64,000 bases of DNA. Source: Tessaracoccus sp. (GTDB lineage Bacteria > Actinomycetota > Actinomycetes > Propionibacteriales > Propionibacteriaceae). The notes under the pieces were generated by a model. It worked only from the letters and a program-made list of their open reading frames with translations, did no database searches and was not told the origin of the DNA. A program made the position numbers and the translations under genes. Position 1 is the stretch's first letter; the number at the start of each line of letters is the position of its first letter. Of the stretch, positions 41,603 through 49,534 are shown in pieces. The DNA lies in NCBI RefSeq assembly GCF_016714275.1, contig NZ_JADJNP010000009.1, positions 1 through 64,000 of the forward strand. Reading direction: 5' to 3'.

Positions 41603-41976
41603 CGCCGGCGCTGACGCGCGTCGCGTCGGCGTTCGACTTCAGCCTGCGCAGCGACGCGTTCGGGGCTCCACTTGACTGCGTACGCCGTCGACAGCAGCGT
41701 CTCCCACGGCATGTCTTGTACGCGCGCGCCCTGTAGTGACGCCGACGCGCCCCGACCCTGGCGCGTCCAACCGTCAAACCACGCACCGCATCGGCGCGTG
41801 GTCTTGATCGGCGAGGTCTTCCACGCTGTCGCCGAGCTGGAGTTGCGGTCTGCCATCCAGGCGTCGCGCTCGGCGCGCGTCAGGTTGCGGGCGACGACCT
41901 TCCGCTTGCAGCGGTCCTCCTTGAAGAACCGGATGATCTTGTATAGCTCGGGCTTGGGCTTGGACGCGCGGGGCAT
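41599..41976 (-). CDS. Hypothetical protein
   Basis: 125 aa. LYKIIRFFKEDRCKRKVV then a Ser-rich turn and GAWFDGW recall a common phage family that begins with KIIRFY and carries a GWxDxW-like end. A TAAGCT box ends 6 nt before the ATG. Ends ARQRRR. Confidence 0.6.
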   Translation of the reverse strand: MPRASKPKPELYKIIRFFKEDRCKRKVVARNLTRAERDAWMADRNSSSATAWKTSPIKTTRRCGAWFDGWTRQGRGASASLQGARVQDMPWETLLSTAYAVKWSPERVAAQAEVERRRDARQRRR

Positions 41977-42011
41977 GGGGTGAGCTTACAAGCTGCGCTA
42001 TGCTCGTGTCC

Positions 42012-42311
42012 ATGCGCTACCTTCCCCTCGCCTGCATCGCCCGCCACGAGCCGGCGATGCGCGCCCGCGGCGTCTCGACGGTCGCCCGCTCGCCGCGTGG
42101 CTTCCTGACCGCCTGGAAGCGCGCCGGCGGCGACCCTGCGAAGCTGTCGCCCTACTGGCGGCAGCGCCGGGCGGGTTTCATCGCGCGCCACATGGCGCAG
42201 ATGGAGCAACACCACGAACCGCCGCGGGGCCCCGATGGGGCGCCGACCCGCCGCCACCTGGCGTTGATCGCCTGGGCGTACAGCCCGGAGCGCGGTTGTC
42301 CGCGGCCGTAG
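42012..42311 (+). CDS. Hypothetical protein
   Basis: 99 aa (MRYLPLACIARHEPAMRARG). TATGCT ends 7 nt before the ATG. The middle (RGFLTAWKRAGGDPAKLSPYW) and the RRHLALIAWAYSP end look natural. Function unknown. Confidence 0.55.
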   Translation: MRYLPLACIARHEPAMRARGVSTVARSPRGFLTAWKRAGGDPAKLSPYWRQRRAGFIARHMAQMEQHHEPPRGPDGAPTRRHLALIAWAYSPERGCPRP

Positions 42312-42333
42312 GCGTAGTGGTAAGCTCGTGCGC

Positions 42334-42669
42334 ATGGCCAAGCAACCTGTTCTCACCCGCGGTACCGTCGTCCTCCGTCCTGATAGCTGGGCACCGCGTG
42401 CCCCGCACGGGCGTGCGCAGCTTCGCCGTGGTCGCGCGATCGTGCTCCACGCGACGGCCAAGGTCGTCACGCTCTGTACGTTTCAGCCAGGGCACAAACT
42501 GGACGCGAGCAATCCCCACGTCGGGCGGTACACGCCGTCGGGCCTCAAGGCTGTCGGCAAGGTCAAGAAGATCCCCAAGGTCTGTACGCAGACGCATGCG
42601 TGGAAGAAGACCTTTTGGAAGCAGCACCCGATGCCCGTGGTTGCCTTGGCGCGCGCGCGTCGACGGTGA
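42334..42669 (+). CDS. Small basic hypothetical protein
   Basis: 111 aa. TGGTAAGCT ends 7 nt before the ATG. Strand-rich first half, Lys/Trp-rich middle (AWKKTFWKQH), and the C-terminus ARARRR. Confidence 0.55.
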   Translation: MAKQPVLTRGTVVLRPDSWAPRAPHGRAQLRRGRAIVLHATAKVVTLCTFQPGHKLDASNPHVGRYTPSGLKAVGKVKKIPKVCTQTHAWKKTFWKQHPMPVVALARARRR

Positions 42670-42687
42670 CGTGGTACGCTCGGCAGC

Positions 42688-42861
42688 ATGTACCTCCAGG
42701 CTACCCGTCACGCCCCTCCGCCTGTCCACCTCGGTGCCGCCTCGAGCACTGGCTGGATCGGCCCGCTCGCGCTCGTCGGCGCTGCCGCGGCGCTCGCCTG
42801 GGTCGGCTTTGCGGCCCGCGACCACCGGTTCACGCGCGGCCGGACGTCGCGTCGGCGGTGA
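42688..42861 (+). CDS. Small single-pass membrane protein
   Basis: 57 aa with one membrane segment (IGPLALVGAAAALAWVGFA, residues 23-41) and an Arg-rich end RTSRRR. TGGTACGCT ends 7 nt before the ATG. Confidence 0.5.
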   Translation: MYLQATRHAPPPVHLGAASSTGWIGPLALVGAAAALAWVGFAARDHRFTRGRTSRRR

Positions 42862-42893
42862 CACTGGCTGTGGCGCCTGGTACCATCGTGGGC

Positions 42894-43196
42894 ATGGCTC
42901 GCCTTGCAGGTTCCAAGAAGCACCACGCTGACCAGCGCGACGCGCAGATGTCCAACCTCAAGCAGCGGTTGGATGCCGCTGAGGCGGCGCTTGCGCGTGG
43001 CAGCTGCGGCGCGGCCTATACCAACATCCTCGAGATGTGGGAGGCCAAGGGCGCGTCCGAGGCACACGGCCGCGAGGCGGGCTCGACGGCATGGTCCCCG
43101 CACACGAAGATCGTCGACCTCGCCTACGCCTTCACGACCAAGTGCCTGCGCGCTGAGCCCGTGACGTTGGGTCGTGCACGGCGCCGCCGGCGTTAG
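42894..43196 (+). CDS. Hypothetical protein with poly-Arg C-terminus
   Basis: 100 aa, helical with one short coiled coil (LKQRLDAAEAALARG), and C-terminus GRARRRRR. TACCAT ends 7 nt before the ATG, with a TGACAC upstream at 17 nt that could be a normal -35 box. Confidence 0.55.
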   Translation: MARLAGSKKHHADQRDAQMSNLKQRLDAAEAALARGSCGAAYTNILEMWEAKGASEAHGREAGSTAWSPHTKIVDLAYAFTTKCLRAEPVTLGRARRRRR

Positions 43197-43486
43197 CGCC
43201 GCGTCCGCTGCAGCTCGGCCTTGCCGGCCTTGAGCAGCTTGCAGACAGCGACGATGACACCGCTCGGTGCGTCGTCACGCGCCCGGTTGGGGCCACGGCG
43301 TCGCTTGTAGTCGATCCGGCACGCGGCCAGCTTCGCGGCGCCCTTGTAGACGCTCGGCATACCCGGTGCACCACGACCTCCGGGATACGTCGTACGCGTA
43401 GCGCGCGCTGCGTACCGAAGCGCAGCGGCGAGGGTGGGCGTGCTGTGGACGGCGCCGTTCGGGAACCGGACTGTATAGGGGTTCAT
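43193..43486 (-). CDS. Hypothetical protein
   Basis: 97 aa (MNPYTVRFPNGAVHSTPTLA), with a KLAACRIDYKRRRGPN middle and C-terminus LQRTRR. TACCGT ends 7 nt before the ATG. Convergent with the 42894 gene with 4-bp overlap. Confidence 0.5.
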   Translation of the reverse strand: MNPYTVRFPNGAVHSTPTLAAALRYAARATRTTYPGGRGAPGMPSVYKGAAKLAACRIDYKRRRGPNRARDDAPSGVIVAVCKLLKAGKAELQRTRR

Positions 43487-43499
43487 GCCCTCGACGGTA

Positions 43500-44294
43500 T
43501 CACACGTCGAACAGCAGCACCTGCTCGGTGTTCGCCGCGATCGCCAGCACGTCGGCGCCCTGGGCGTACCCGGTGGCCTTCGTGGTCGCCCGCTGCATGT
43601 CCTTGGCGACGACGATCAGCCGCTTGCGGGCCCGCGGACCGGCGTTCTTCGGCTGGATGTCCACGTACCACGGCGTCGTCGCGGCCAGGTCGGCGCGGAG
43701 CGCGGCGTAGCGACCGTCGGCGACCGCCAGGTGCTCGCGCAGCTGCGCGATCAGCACGTCCTTGGCGCCCAGCTGGCTGTCCTTGGCGGTCAGCTGCGCG
43801 TCACGGTTGGCGATGTCCGCGGTGGCGGCATCCACAGCCGCGGCGAGGGTGTGGAGGTCGGCTGTCGCCGCGGCGGCGGCGGCGATCATGGCCTCGGCAT
43901 GCGCAGCGGCCTGTGCCGCCAGCTCGGCCTTGAGCGCGGTGACCACGTCGGCGGCCTCGGCGGCGGCGATCTCGGCGGCGTCCGCGGCGGCCTGGTTGGC
44001 GATCTCGATGCCGGCGATGGCGGCGGCGAGCGCGGCCTCGGCGGCGTCGGCGCGGGCGATCGCGAGTTCTTCGGCGGTCGGCGGCGGCGCGAGCGGCGCG
44101 AGGTCGACCTCGACCTCGTCCGCGGGCGCGTCGGCGTCGGCGGTGGCGACCTCGTCGCCGACGCCGGCGTCGGCGTCGTTCGGCGAGGTGGCGGCGTCGA
44201 CTTCGACAGCGACCTCGGCCGCCTCGACGGGCGTCGCGGGATCGGAAGTCGGCTCGGGGGTGGTGTCGCTCACGTCGAAGGCGGTGTCTTCCAT
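43500..44294 (-). CDS. Ala-rich coiled-coil protein
   Basis: 264 aa from ATG 44294 (TATGCT ends 7 nt upstream). Residues 1-60 are acidic and disordered, 60-190 are an Ala-rich helix with heptad pattern, and the end has a basic strand block (KRLIVVAKDMQRATTKATG). It could be a scaffold, fibre or compartment protein; unproven. Confidence 0.55.
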   Translation of the reverse strand: MEDTAFDVSDTTPEPTSDPATPVEAAEVAVEVDAATSPNDADAGVGDEVATADADAPADEVEVDLAPLAPPPTAEELAIARADAAEAALAAAIAGIEIANQAAADAAEIAAAEAADVVTALKAELAAQAAAHAEAMIAAAAAATADLHTLAAAVDAATADIANRDAQLTAKDSQLGAKDVLIAQLREHLAVADGRYAALRADLAATTPWYVDIQPKNAGPRARKRLIVVAKDMQRATTKATGYAQGADVLAIAANTEQVLLFDV

Positions 44295-44400
44295 GGTGCT
44301 GAGCATACGCACAGGCTCGGGATGGCGGCAAGCAGGCAGGTGCGGCTGGCTGTGTTTGGCCGCCCTGTCATCATCGCGGTGCCTGCGGTAGCTTACGGGG

Positions 44401-45069
44401 ATGGCCTTGGAGATCACGCGCGACCGACCCTCCGTCGTCCTCTTGCATGGGCTTGCGCGGAGCCCGCGCGCGATGCATGGGCTCGCGGATGCACTTGGCG
44501 CCGCCGGGTACGTACCGCACCTCATTCGGTACTCGACATTGGCGGCGTCACCTCAAGCTGCCGCAGCGGCCGTTCAGGCCCAGCTCCAGGATACGTTCGG
44601 CACGCGCCCGATCTTCGCCGTCACGCACTCGCTCGGTGGTGTCCTGATCCGGTACCTGCGTAAGCCGCTTACGTGGAAGCGCATCGTCATGCTCGCGCCA
44701 CCGAACCAGGGCAGCGCGATCGCGCGCGCGGTCCGCACGACTGTTGGGTCGGATGTGTTCGCACGGCTGCCCGCGGCGGCTCAACTTAGCACCGGCCGCC
44801 CGACCGACTGGCCCTACCCGCCGGCGCCGTTCGCCATCATCGCAGGAACGCGCCGGCCCGGTGTCTGGCATCCGGCAGGTTGGCTTGGCCGGCTATTCTT
44901 GCCGACGCACGAACCTTCCGACGGCACCGTCCTCGTGCGCGAGACGCGGTTGTCGGGCGCGGCCGCGTTCGCGACCGTCGACGCGACCCACACGGCGATC
45001 ATGGATCACCCGGAGGCACAGCGGCTGGCGATCGCGTTTCTGCGTGACGGTGCGTTCCCCGCGCCGTGA
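44401..45069 (+). CDS. Alpha/beta-hydrolase (lipase/esterase-like)
   Basis: 222 aa. VVLLHGLARSPRAM (oxyanion region), THSLGG (nucleophile Ser), PSDGTVLV (Asp), and ATHTAIMDH (His) give a full triad. TAGCTT ends 6 nt before the ATG, with TGTCAT 17 nt upstream. No signal peptide. It could modify host lipid or envelope. Confidence 0.8.
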   Translation: MALEITRDRPSVVLLHGLARSPRAMHGLADALGAAGYVPHLIRYSTLAASPQAAAAAVQAQLQDTFGTRPIFAVTHSLGGVLIRYLRKPLTWKRIVMLAPPNQGSAIARAVRTTVGSDVFARLPAAAQLSTGRPTDWPYPPAPFAIIAGTRRPGVWHPAGWLGRLFLPTHEPSDGTVLVRETRLSGAAAFATVDATHTAIMDHPEAQRLAIAFLRDGAFPAP

Positions 45070-45352
45070 CGTCGGCGGCGATGGCATCGTCGATCGTGCG
45101 CGTGAAGCGCGCGACGAAGCGGGCCACGGCAGCGTCATCGGCGATCTCGCGCCAAGTCGTCTCGACGATGACTTGGATAAGGCGGACCATCCCGTAGACG
45201 GAAGCGCAGACACGGTTATAGGTATCCGTCGCGATTGCGTGGGCGTCTTCGGTACCCGCTATTAGCATCCGGTGCCGCCACCAGGCTGCGCGCTTGGCAC
45301 GGTCAAGCGTTTCACGGCATGCCTGCAAGAGGATGATCTGGCGGAGCGTCAT
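44999..45352 (-). CDS. Hypothetical helical protein
   Basis: 117 aa, helical with many aromatic residues (YNRVCASVYGMVRLIQVIVE). Its last 25 residues overlap the lipase-like gene on the other strand. Function unknown. Confidence 0.5.
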   Translation of the reverse strand: MTLRQIILLQACRETLDRAKRAAWWRHRMLIAGTEDAHAIATDTYNRVCASVYGMVRLIQVIVETTWREIADDAAVARFVARFTRTIDDAIAADVTARGTHRHAETRSPAAVPPGDP

Positions 45353-45355
45353 CGG

Positions 45356-45700
45356 TCAGTCGAACCCGAGGCCGCTTGGTTGGACTACCAAGCCGAGGTA
45401 GAGCAGGTCGGTCATCGAGACCGTCAGCGGTGCCGTCGTGTGCGCGATCAATTCGCAAACGCAGCGCAAGCCGTTGATGTGCTGACGGACCCGACGCGCC
45501 TCGAATTCACCAACGGGCCGCAACGGCAGGACGGGCGCGCTGTCTATGCCGACCGTTTGTGTACGGCGGGCGCGCAGCTCGTCGGCGGCTTCCGCGGCTG
45601 CGGTGGCCGCTAGCTCACCGGCGCGGCGTTCGAGGTCGACGATGCGCGCTTGCAGTTGTGCCAACAAGGTCGACGGCGGGACGGAGAGTTCGAGGGGCAT
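45356..45700 (-). CDS. Hypothetical protein with coiled coil
   Basis: 114 aa from ATG 45700. A coiled coil (LLAQLQARIVDLERRAGEL) is followed by helical and hydrophobic sequence. Its own TGTCAC-N10-TACCAA promoter precedes it. Confidence 0.55.
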   Translation of the reverse strand: MPLELSVPPSTLLAQLQARIVDLERRAGELAATAAAEAADELRARRTQTVGIDSAPVLPLRPVGEFEARRVRQHINGLRCVCELIAHTTAPLTVSMTDLLYLGLVVQPSGLGFD

Positions 45701-45704
45701 GCTG

Positions 45705-46073
45705 TCAGCTTGGTACCACAGCACCGTGACATCGCGCCGCCATCTCGGCGTGCCGGACTCGGTCCGCGCAGGCTGTCTGAAGCCGGATGCTGAAGCGTGC
45801 TGTGGCAGCATCCCAGCGCGCGTCGCCGTAGAACGCTGCGAGCAGCGCGAGGGTCAGGTGGACCAACTCGGACACGCGCGCACCCGCCTCGTGTCGTGCT
45901 CGGAGGACGTGCGGGTTGTCGCCGGGGACCGCCCAGAGCCGGACGACGTTGTCCGTCGCCTGGTATACGCGCCGCGCGACGATGAAGATCGCGCGTTGGC
46001 GGTCGTTCATCCGCAGGCCCCGGTCGGGCGCGGGCTCGTCCGCAAGGTAGGTGAACAGTTCGTCGGGGTGCAT
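45705..46073 (-). CDS. Hypothetical helical protein
   Basis: 122 aa (MHPDELFTYLADEPAPDRGL), helical (QRAIFIVARRVYQATDNVVR; LVHLTLALLAAFYG). TAGGTT precedes the ATG by 9 nt. Its start shares a divergent promoter region with the 46129 gene. Confidence 0.5.
   Translation of the reverse strand: MHPDELFTYLADEPAPDRGLRMNDRQRAIFIVARRVYQATDNVVRLWAVPGDNPHVLRARHEAGARVSELVHLTLALLAAFYGDARWDAATARFSIRLQTACADRVRHAEMAARCHGAVVPS
45710..45731 (-). promoter_or_regulatory. TGTCAC-N10-TACCAA promoter
   Basis: Minus-strand TGTCAC (45726-45731), 10 nt, TACCAA (45710-45715), then 9 nt to the ATG at 45700. Confidence 0.55.
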
Positions 46074-46082
46074 CGGCTACGC

Positions 46083-46121
46083 AACCTACCACGCAGCCCT
46101 GTCAGGGTACCCTGGTAGGCT
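46083..46121. promoter_or_regulatory. Overlapping divergent promoters
   Basis: Plus strand: TGTCAG (46100-46105), 10 nt, TAGGCT (46116-46121). Minus strand: TGACAG (46099-46104), 10 nt, TAGGTT (46083-46088). The two upstream boxes share the same six bases around CTGTCAG, so one site could serve both directions. Confidence 0.65.
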
Positions 46122-46128
46122 CTGCTTG

Positions 46129-46602
46129 ATGTCCGATGCCACCGTCGACAAACCTGATCCCGAAGCCGCGCCCGTCCGGGCTTTCATTACCCGGTGGGCG
46201 CCGATCTTCGGCGAATCGCCGTTGTTCAAGCACGCCGTCGCGGCGTACCGCGCCGCCTGGTACGACGACAGCGACGCCGGCTGCGCGGACATGCGCGCCA
46301 TCGTCCAGGATCTCTATGACCAGGCCGTCGCCGCGGGCCGCGACGTCTCCCAGACGTGCCTGCAGTGCAAGGCCACGGTTTCGTGCGCCCGCGAGCTGGG
46401 TTACTGTGAGCCCTGCGACGCCTGCGAGGCGGCAGCCGAGGTTGCGGACGCGGCGGCGGCTACGGCACGTGCCGAGGCGAAAGCTCGCCACGAACGCTGG
46501 TTGGCGTCGCTCTCACCAGCCCAACGCGAGATGCACCGGACCCGTGAGGCGGCGGCGATGTACTACATGATCAACGGCCTGATTCAGCGCAACGTGGTGT
46601 GA
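46129..46602 (+). CDS. Hypothetical protein with Cys clusters
   Basis: 157 aa. CLQCKATVSC and CEPCDAC (residues 83-105) may form a zinc site, followed by an Ala-rich helix. TAGGCT ends 7 nt before the ATG. Function unknown. Confidence 0.55.
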   Translation: MSDATVDKPDPEAAPVRAFITRWAPIFGESPLFKHAVAAYRAAWYDDSDAGCADMRAIVQDLYDQAVAAGRDVSQTCLQCKATVSCARELGYCEPCDACEAAAEVADAAAATARAEAKARHERWLASLSPAQREMHRTREAAAMYYMINGLIQRNVV

Positions 46603-46646
46603 CGCAGACGGCGCCGCGGGGTCAACGTGCGTGGTACGCTGCCGTG

Positions 46647-46856
46647 ATGTCGGCCCCGCGGTTCAAGTGCTCGTTCGTGGACAGCGCCAAGCTCCGGATG
46701 TTTGTGGCCGCGACGCCGACCCGGCGCCAGGGCTGGGGCTTCGTCAGCGGCGCCGGCGCCGAGGTGCGTGCGAAGCGGCTCACCGTGCGGCAGGTCGATC
46801 GGCTCCGCCGGTACCTTGTGCCGTGGCGGCTCACCGCCGTGTGCGTCCGCGCCTGA
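46647..46856 (+). CDS. Small basic hypothetical protein
   Basis: 69 aa (MSAPRFKCSFVDSAKLRMFV). TACGCT ends 6 nt before the ATG. Net positive, no family recognised. Confidence 0.5.
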   Translation: MSAPRFKCSFVDSAKLRMFVAATPTRRQGWGFVSGAGAEVRAKRLTVRQVDRLRRYLVPWRLTAVCVRA

Positions 46857-46860
46857 TGGG

Positions 46861-47070
46861 TCAGGCCGGGCAACGGATGTCGTAGCTCGCGGCGATCTCG
46901 CGTGCGGCCTCGACAGAGGCCGCCGTCACGGGCGTGCGGCGGTGGGCCCGCGGTGCGTAGAAGTCGTTGACGGACCGGCCGCGCGGCACGCGCTTGACGA
47001 CGACGCGACAGCGTCCACGGGCGTTGACCGTGGAGACGGCGGAGGTGGCGAGACGCGTGGTGTGTGCCAT
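46861..47070 (-). CDS. Small hypothetical protein
   Basis: 69 aa (MAHTTRLATSAVSTVNARGR), a basic strand block (CRVVVKRVPRGRSVNDFYA) and one helix. It is 19 bp after the stop of the 47090 gene, in the same direction. Confidence 0.45.
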   Translation of the reverse strand: MAHTTRLATSAVSTVNARGRCRVVVKRVPRGRSVNDFYAPRAHRRTPVTAASVEAAREIAASYDIRCPA

Positions 47071-47089
47071 CGTCTGATGGTGCGCAGCG

Positions 47090-47398
47090 TCAGCCGCACT
47101 CGGCAAGCCGCTCGATGAGGTTGTCGACCGCGCCGGGGTTCCAGAATCGGTAGCGATGGAGGCCACGATCGAGCAAGTCGATGGGGTCATCGCCGTCGTC
47201 GTGTCCCGTCGGCCCGACGCAGTCGACGAAGGTCGAGAACTGCCACAGCCCGCGCGGGTTCACGAACAGCGCGGCGGCGCGGTAGCCGTCAGACGGCATC
47301 GCCACCTCGGTCAGCTCGATAGGCCGGCGGAGGCGGTTGGCTGCGTCGAACAGGAACCACGCCAGCGCCGTCCCGACAGGGATCAGCTCGAACTTCAT
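47090..47398 (-). CDS. Hypothetical protein
   Basis: 102 aa from ATG 47398 (MKFELIPVGTALAWFLFDAA), or 119 aa from GTG 47449; the extra part also looks natural and I could not decide. No family was recognised. Confidence 0.45.
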   Translation of the reverse strand: MKFELIPVGTALAWFLFDAANRLRRPIELTEVAMPSDGYRAAALFVNPRGLWQFSTFVDCVGPTGHDDGDDPIDLLDRGLHRYRFWNPGAVDNLIERLAECG

Positions 47399-47500
47399 GA
47401 CGATGTCACCGTCGAGCGGCGCCGATGCGCACCCCCATCGCTCGAGCACAGTCGTCAGGCCTGGGACACGTAGCCCGAAGAACGGGCGGAGCGGCGAGAA

Positions 47501-47808
47501 CTAGAGGGTCGGCGCAGCGCTGCCCGTCCACGTCGGGGCGGGGATCCCGGCGTCGCGGAGGGCGCGGGGCAGGTTGCGCGGCAGCTCCGGCGGTGTCGTG
47601 GCAACGATGTCGCGGGCGTCACGGAAGTCCATGGTCAGGCCTTCGGCCGGCGTGGCTTCGACCGGCGTGCCGTACGTGTACAGCGCGCAATGGCCCTGTC
47701 GAGCGTGTCGATCCGGTTCGCGAGGTCGACGCCACGCCCGCCGGCGTAGACAAATTCACGCCAGAGCTGTGCGCGGGCTTTCTTCAAATCGTTGCACGTC
47801 TTGGCCAT
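47501..47808 (-). pseudogene. Small hypothetical protein, frameshifted near 47700
   Basis: From ATG 47808 (TAGAAT ends 6 nt upstream) the frame reads MAKTCNDLKKARAQLWREFV ... TLDRAI, then becomes Arg/Thr-rich and stops. The adjacent frame continues naturally (ALYTYGTPVEATPAEGLTMD ... SAAPTL) to 47501. One indel near 47700 joins them into about 100 aa. Confidence 0.5.
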
Positions 47809-47827
47809 GCGGCGATTCTAGCATCGG

Positions 47828-48139
47828 TCAGGCGACCGTGACCAGCTTCCAGCGATACGGCGTGATCTCCGCGTCCTTGAGCGCCGCGCTGCACGTCGGC
47901 CGGATGACGTCGCCGACGGCGCCGTACTGATCGAACCGCGAGACCTGCCAGCCCGACCGCTTCGTGGACGGGTGGAGCACGGCCGTCCACGTCGGGTCAC
48001 GGCGATCGACGAATTGTGCGGCCTTGAGGTCGCCGCGGCAGGTCCAGTAGCATCCCATCGTCCGCCGCTTGCCAAACGGCCGCGGGAACGGCCAGGGCCG
48101 ACACCCGGTGATGTGGAGGGGGCTCTTGGTGCGGGCCAC
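47828..48139 (-). CDS. Homolog of the C-terminal domain of the 56905 fusion
   Basis: 103 aa. VLHPSTKRSGWQVSRFDQYG and GDVIRPTCSAALKDAE match, residue for residue in many places, VLAHRSTKQRGWQATWFDAL and SDVIRPTLVVALEDQA at the end of the 574-aa protein at 56905. So this is a stand-alone copy of that module. Starts MARTKSPLHITGCRPW. Confidence 0.65.
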   Translation of the reverse strand: MARTKSPLHITGCRPWPFPRPFGKRRTMGCYWTCRGDLKAAQFVDRRDPTWTAVLHPSTKRSGWQVSRFDQYGAVGDVIRPTCSAALKDAEITPYRWKLVTVA

Positions 48140-48141
48140 GG

Positions 48142-48534
48142 TCAGCTCCGCTTCCGGGCACGCTTCTTGGGCGCGCGCAGCGCGAGCCGGAATGCCCGGG
48201 CATCATCGTCGTCGCCGCGGAAACACCGCGCCGGCGCCCGGGTCATGGCCTGCGCGCGCTTGACAGCGCGCGGCTTCGCGCCAAGGCGGCCGCCGGGGTA
48301 GCAGCGCATCACGGCCGGCGCCTGCCACGGCGCGTCGGCGTAGATAGCCGCGATGCGTGGTGTGAGCACGTAGGCGTGCAGCGGCCGCGCGCTCCGACCG
48401 GCGTTGCGGACAACGTGTGCTGCCACGCGTGCCGCGGCCTGCGGCGCCAGCGCCTGTCGGTCCAGAATACGGTCATCGGACGTCGTCACGACGACGATGT
48501 AGTTGGCCTCCGGCCGCAGCTTCTTCAGTGCCAT
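48142..48534 (-). CDS. Hypothetical protein with basic tail
   Basis: 130 aa from ATG 48534 (TAGGCT ends 7 nt upstream). The first 60 residues are a strand/helix domain (ANYIVVVTTSDDRILDRQ), then the end is Arg/Lys-rich (RAPKKRARKRS). Confidence 0.55.
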   Translation of the reverse strand: MALKKLRPEANYIVVVTTSDDRILDRQALAPQAAARVAAHVVRNAGRSARPLHAYVLTPRIAAIYADAPWQAPAVMRCYPGGRLGAKPRAVKRAQAMTRAPARCFRGDDDDARAFRLALRAPKKRARKRS

Positions 48535-48582
48535 GCGGGCAAGCCTACCACCGCGCCTGAGGCTCGTGGTAGGCTTCCAACC

Positions 48583-48873
48583 ATGCCCACTGCCATGACC
48601 CTCGACGGCACCAAGTCCGGCCCCGGCGTCTTCAAGCGCCTCCTCTCGCGCGTCGGTCTCGGCGACGACCGCGGCCAGTGGCTCGGCGACGCCTGGAGTG
48701 ACGAGGCCGCGGCCGCGGCGCCCGACAACCCGGTGTCGGACTTCACCAAGGCCGTGTTCGGGTGGGGTGTCCTGACGTTCGCGCTCGGCACCGCCAGCAT
48801 CCGTGGCTACCGGGCCATCCGCGATCGCGTGCCGACCAAGGCCGTCGCCGGTGCCCGCCGGCGTCGGCGGTAG
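48583..48873 (+). CDS. Hypothetical protein with poly-Arg C-terminus
   Basis: 96 aa (MPTAMTLDGTKSGPGVFKRL) with one possible membrane segment (GWGVLTFALGTASIRG) and the end AGARRRRR. TAGGCT ends 7 nt before the ATG. The next gene start is 95 bp downstream. Confidence 0.55.
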   Translation: MPTAMTLDGTKSGPGVFKRLLSRVGLGDDRGQWLGDAWSDEAAAAAPDNPVSDFTKAVFGWGVLTFALGTASIRGYRAIRDRVPTKAVAGARRRRR

Positions 48874-48967
48874 CGCCCGTCGAGGAAGTCCGCGGGACCC
48901 GGACAATTCGGGGAAGCTCGCAAGGGGCTGGCGAGCCTGTCGGGCGCTGTGGTAGCCTGACCTCACC

Positions 48968-49534
48968 GTGGCCAATACGCTCAAGTCCCAGCTGACGTTC
49001 ACTGACGTCGCGCCTGGCGCCACGGCGGTGCTGCCGCACGACATCAAGCTCAACGGCACCGACGTCGAGCCGGACCACATCACCTTCGAGAACCAGAACT
49101 TCGACTACGTCTCGTCGACGGCGACGACGCTCACGGTCATCAACAACGGCGCGGGCGTCGAGACCGGGCGAGTGCTCTGCGAGCTGTGGCACACGATCGA
49201 GCGGGTCTTCGGTGACGGCTCACAGAACTTGCCCAACAAGCCGTTCATCGACCGCGGCGTCAACCTGGGTGGTGGCGGCGGTGGGACGGGCCCGACGAAC
49301 TGGCAGGCGTTCACGTACACGGCGACGGGCGTCGAGGGCGCGGCGTTTACCGTGCCCATCCCGGTCGCGCAACCCGACGCCAACTACGAGGTCTTGTGGC
49401 GGTTGGGGACGGTCGTCCGGCAGTTCAGCCTGGCGGTCGTCGACGGCTCCGAACTCGTCGGCGCGTTCGACGTCGAGACGACGACGGCGCCTGAACTCGG
49501 CGACCTCATCCACTTCAGCGTGTTCAACCCATGA
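48968..49534 (+). CDS. Virion structural-like protein
   Basis: 188 aa with a GTG start; TAGCCT ends 9 nt upstream. Beta-rich with Gly-rich hinge (GGGGGGTGPTNWQAF). Sequence style is that of phage fibre or baseplate wedge proteins. First gene of a five-gene run coupled by overlaps. Confidence 0.6.
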   Translation: MANTLKSQLTFTDVAPGATAVLPHDIKLNGTDVEPDHITFENQNFDYVSSTATTLTVINNGAGVETGRVLCELWHTIERVFGDGSQNLPNKPFIDRGVNLGGGGGGTGPTNWQAFTYTATGVEGAAFTVPIPVAQPDANYEVLWRLGTVVRQFSLAVVDGSELVGAFDVETTTAPELGDLIHFSVFNP

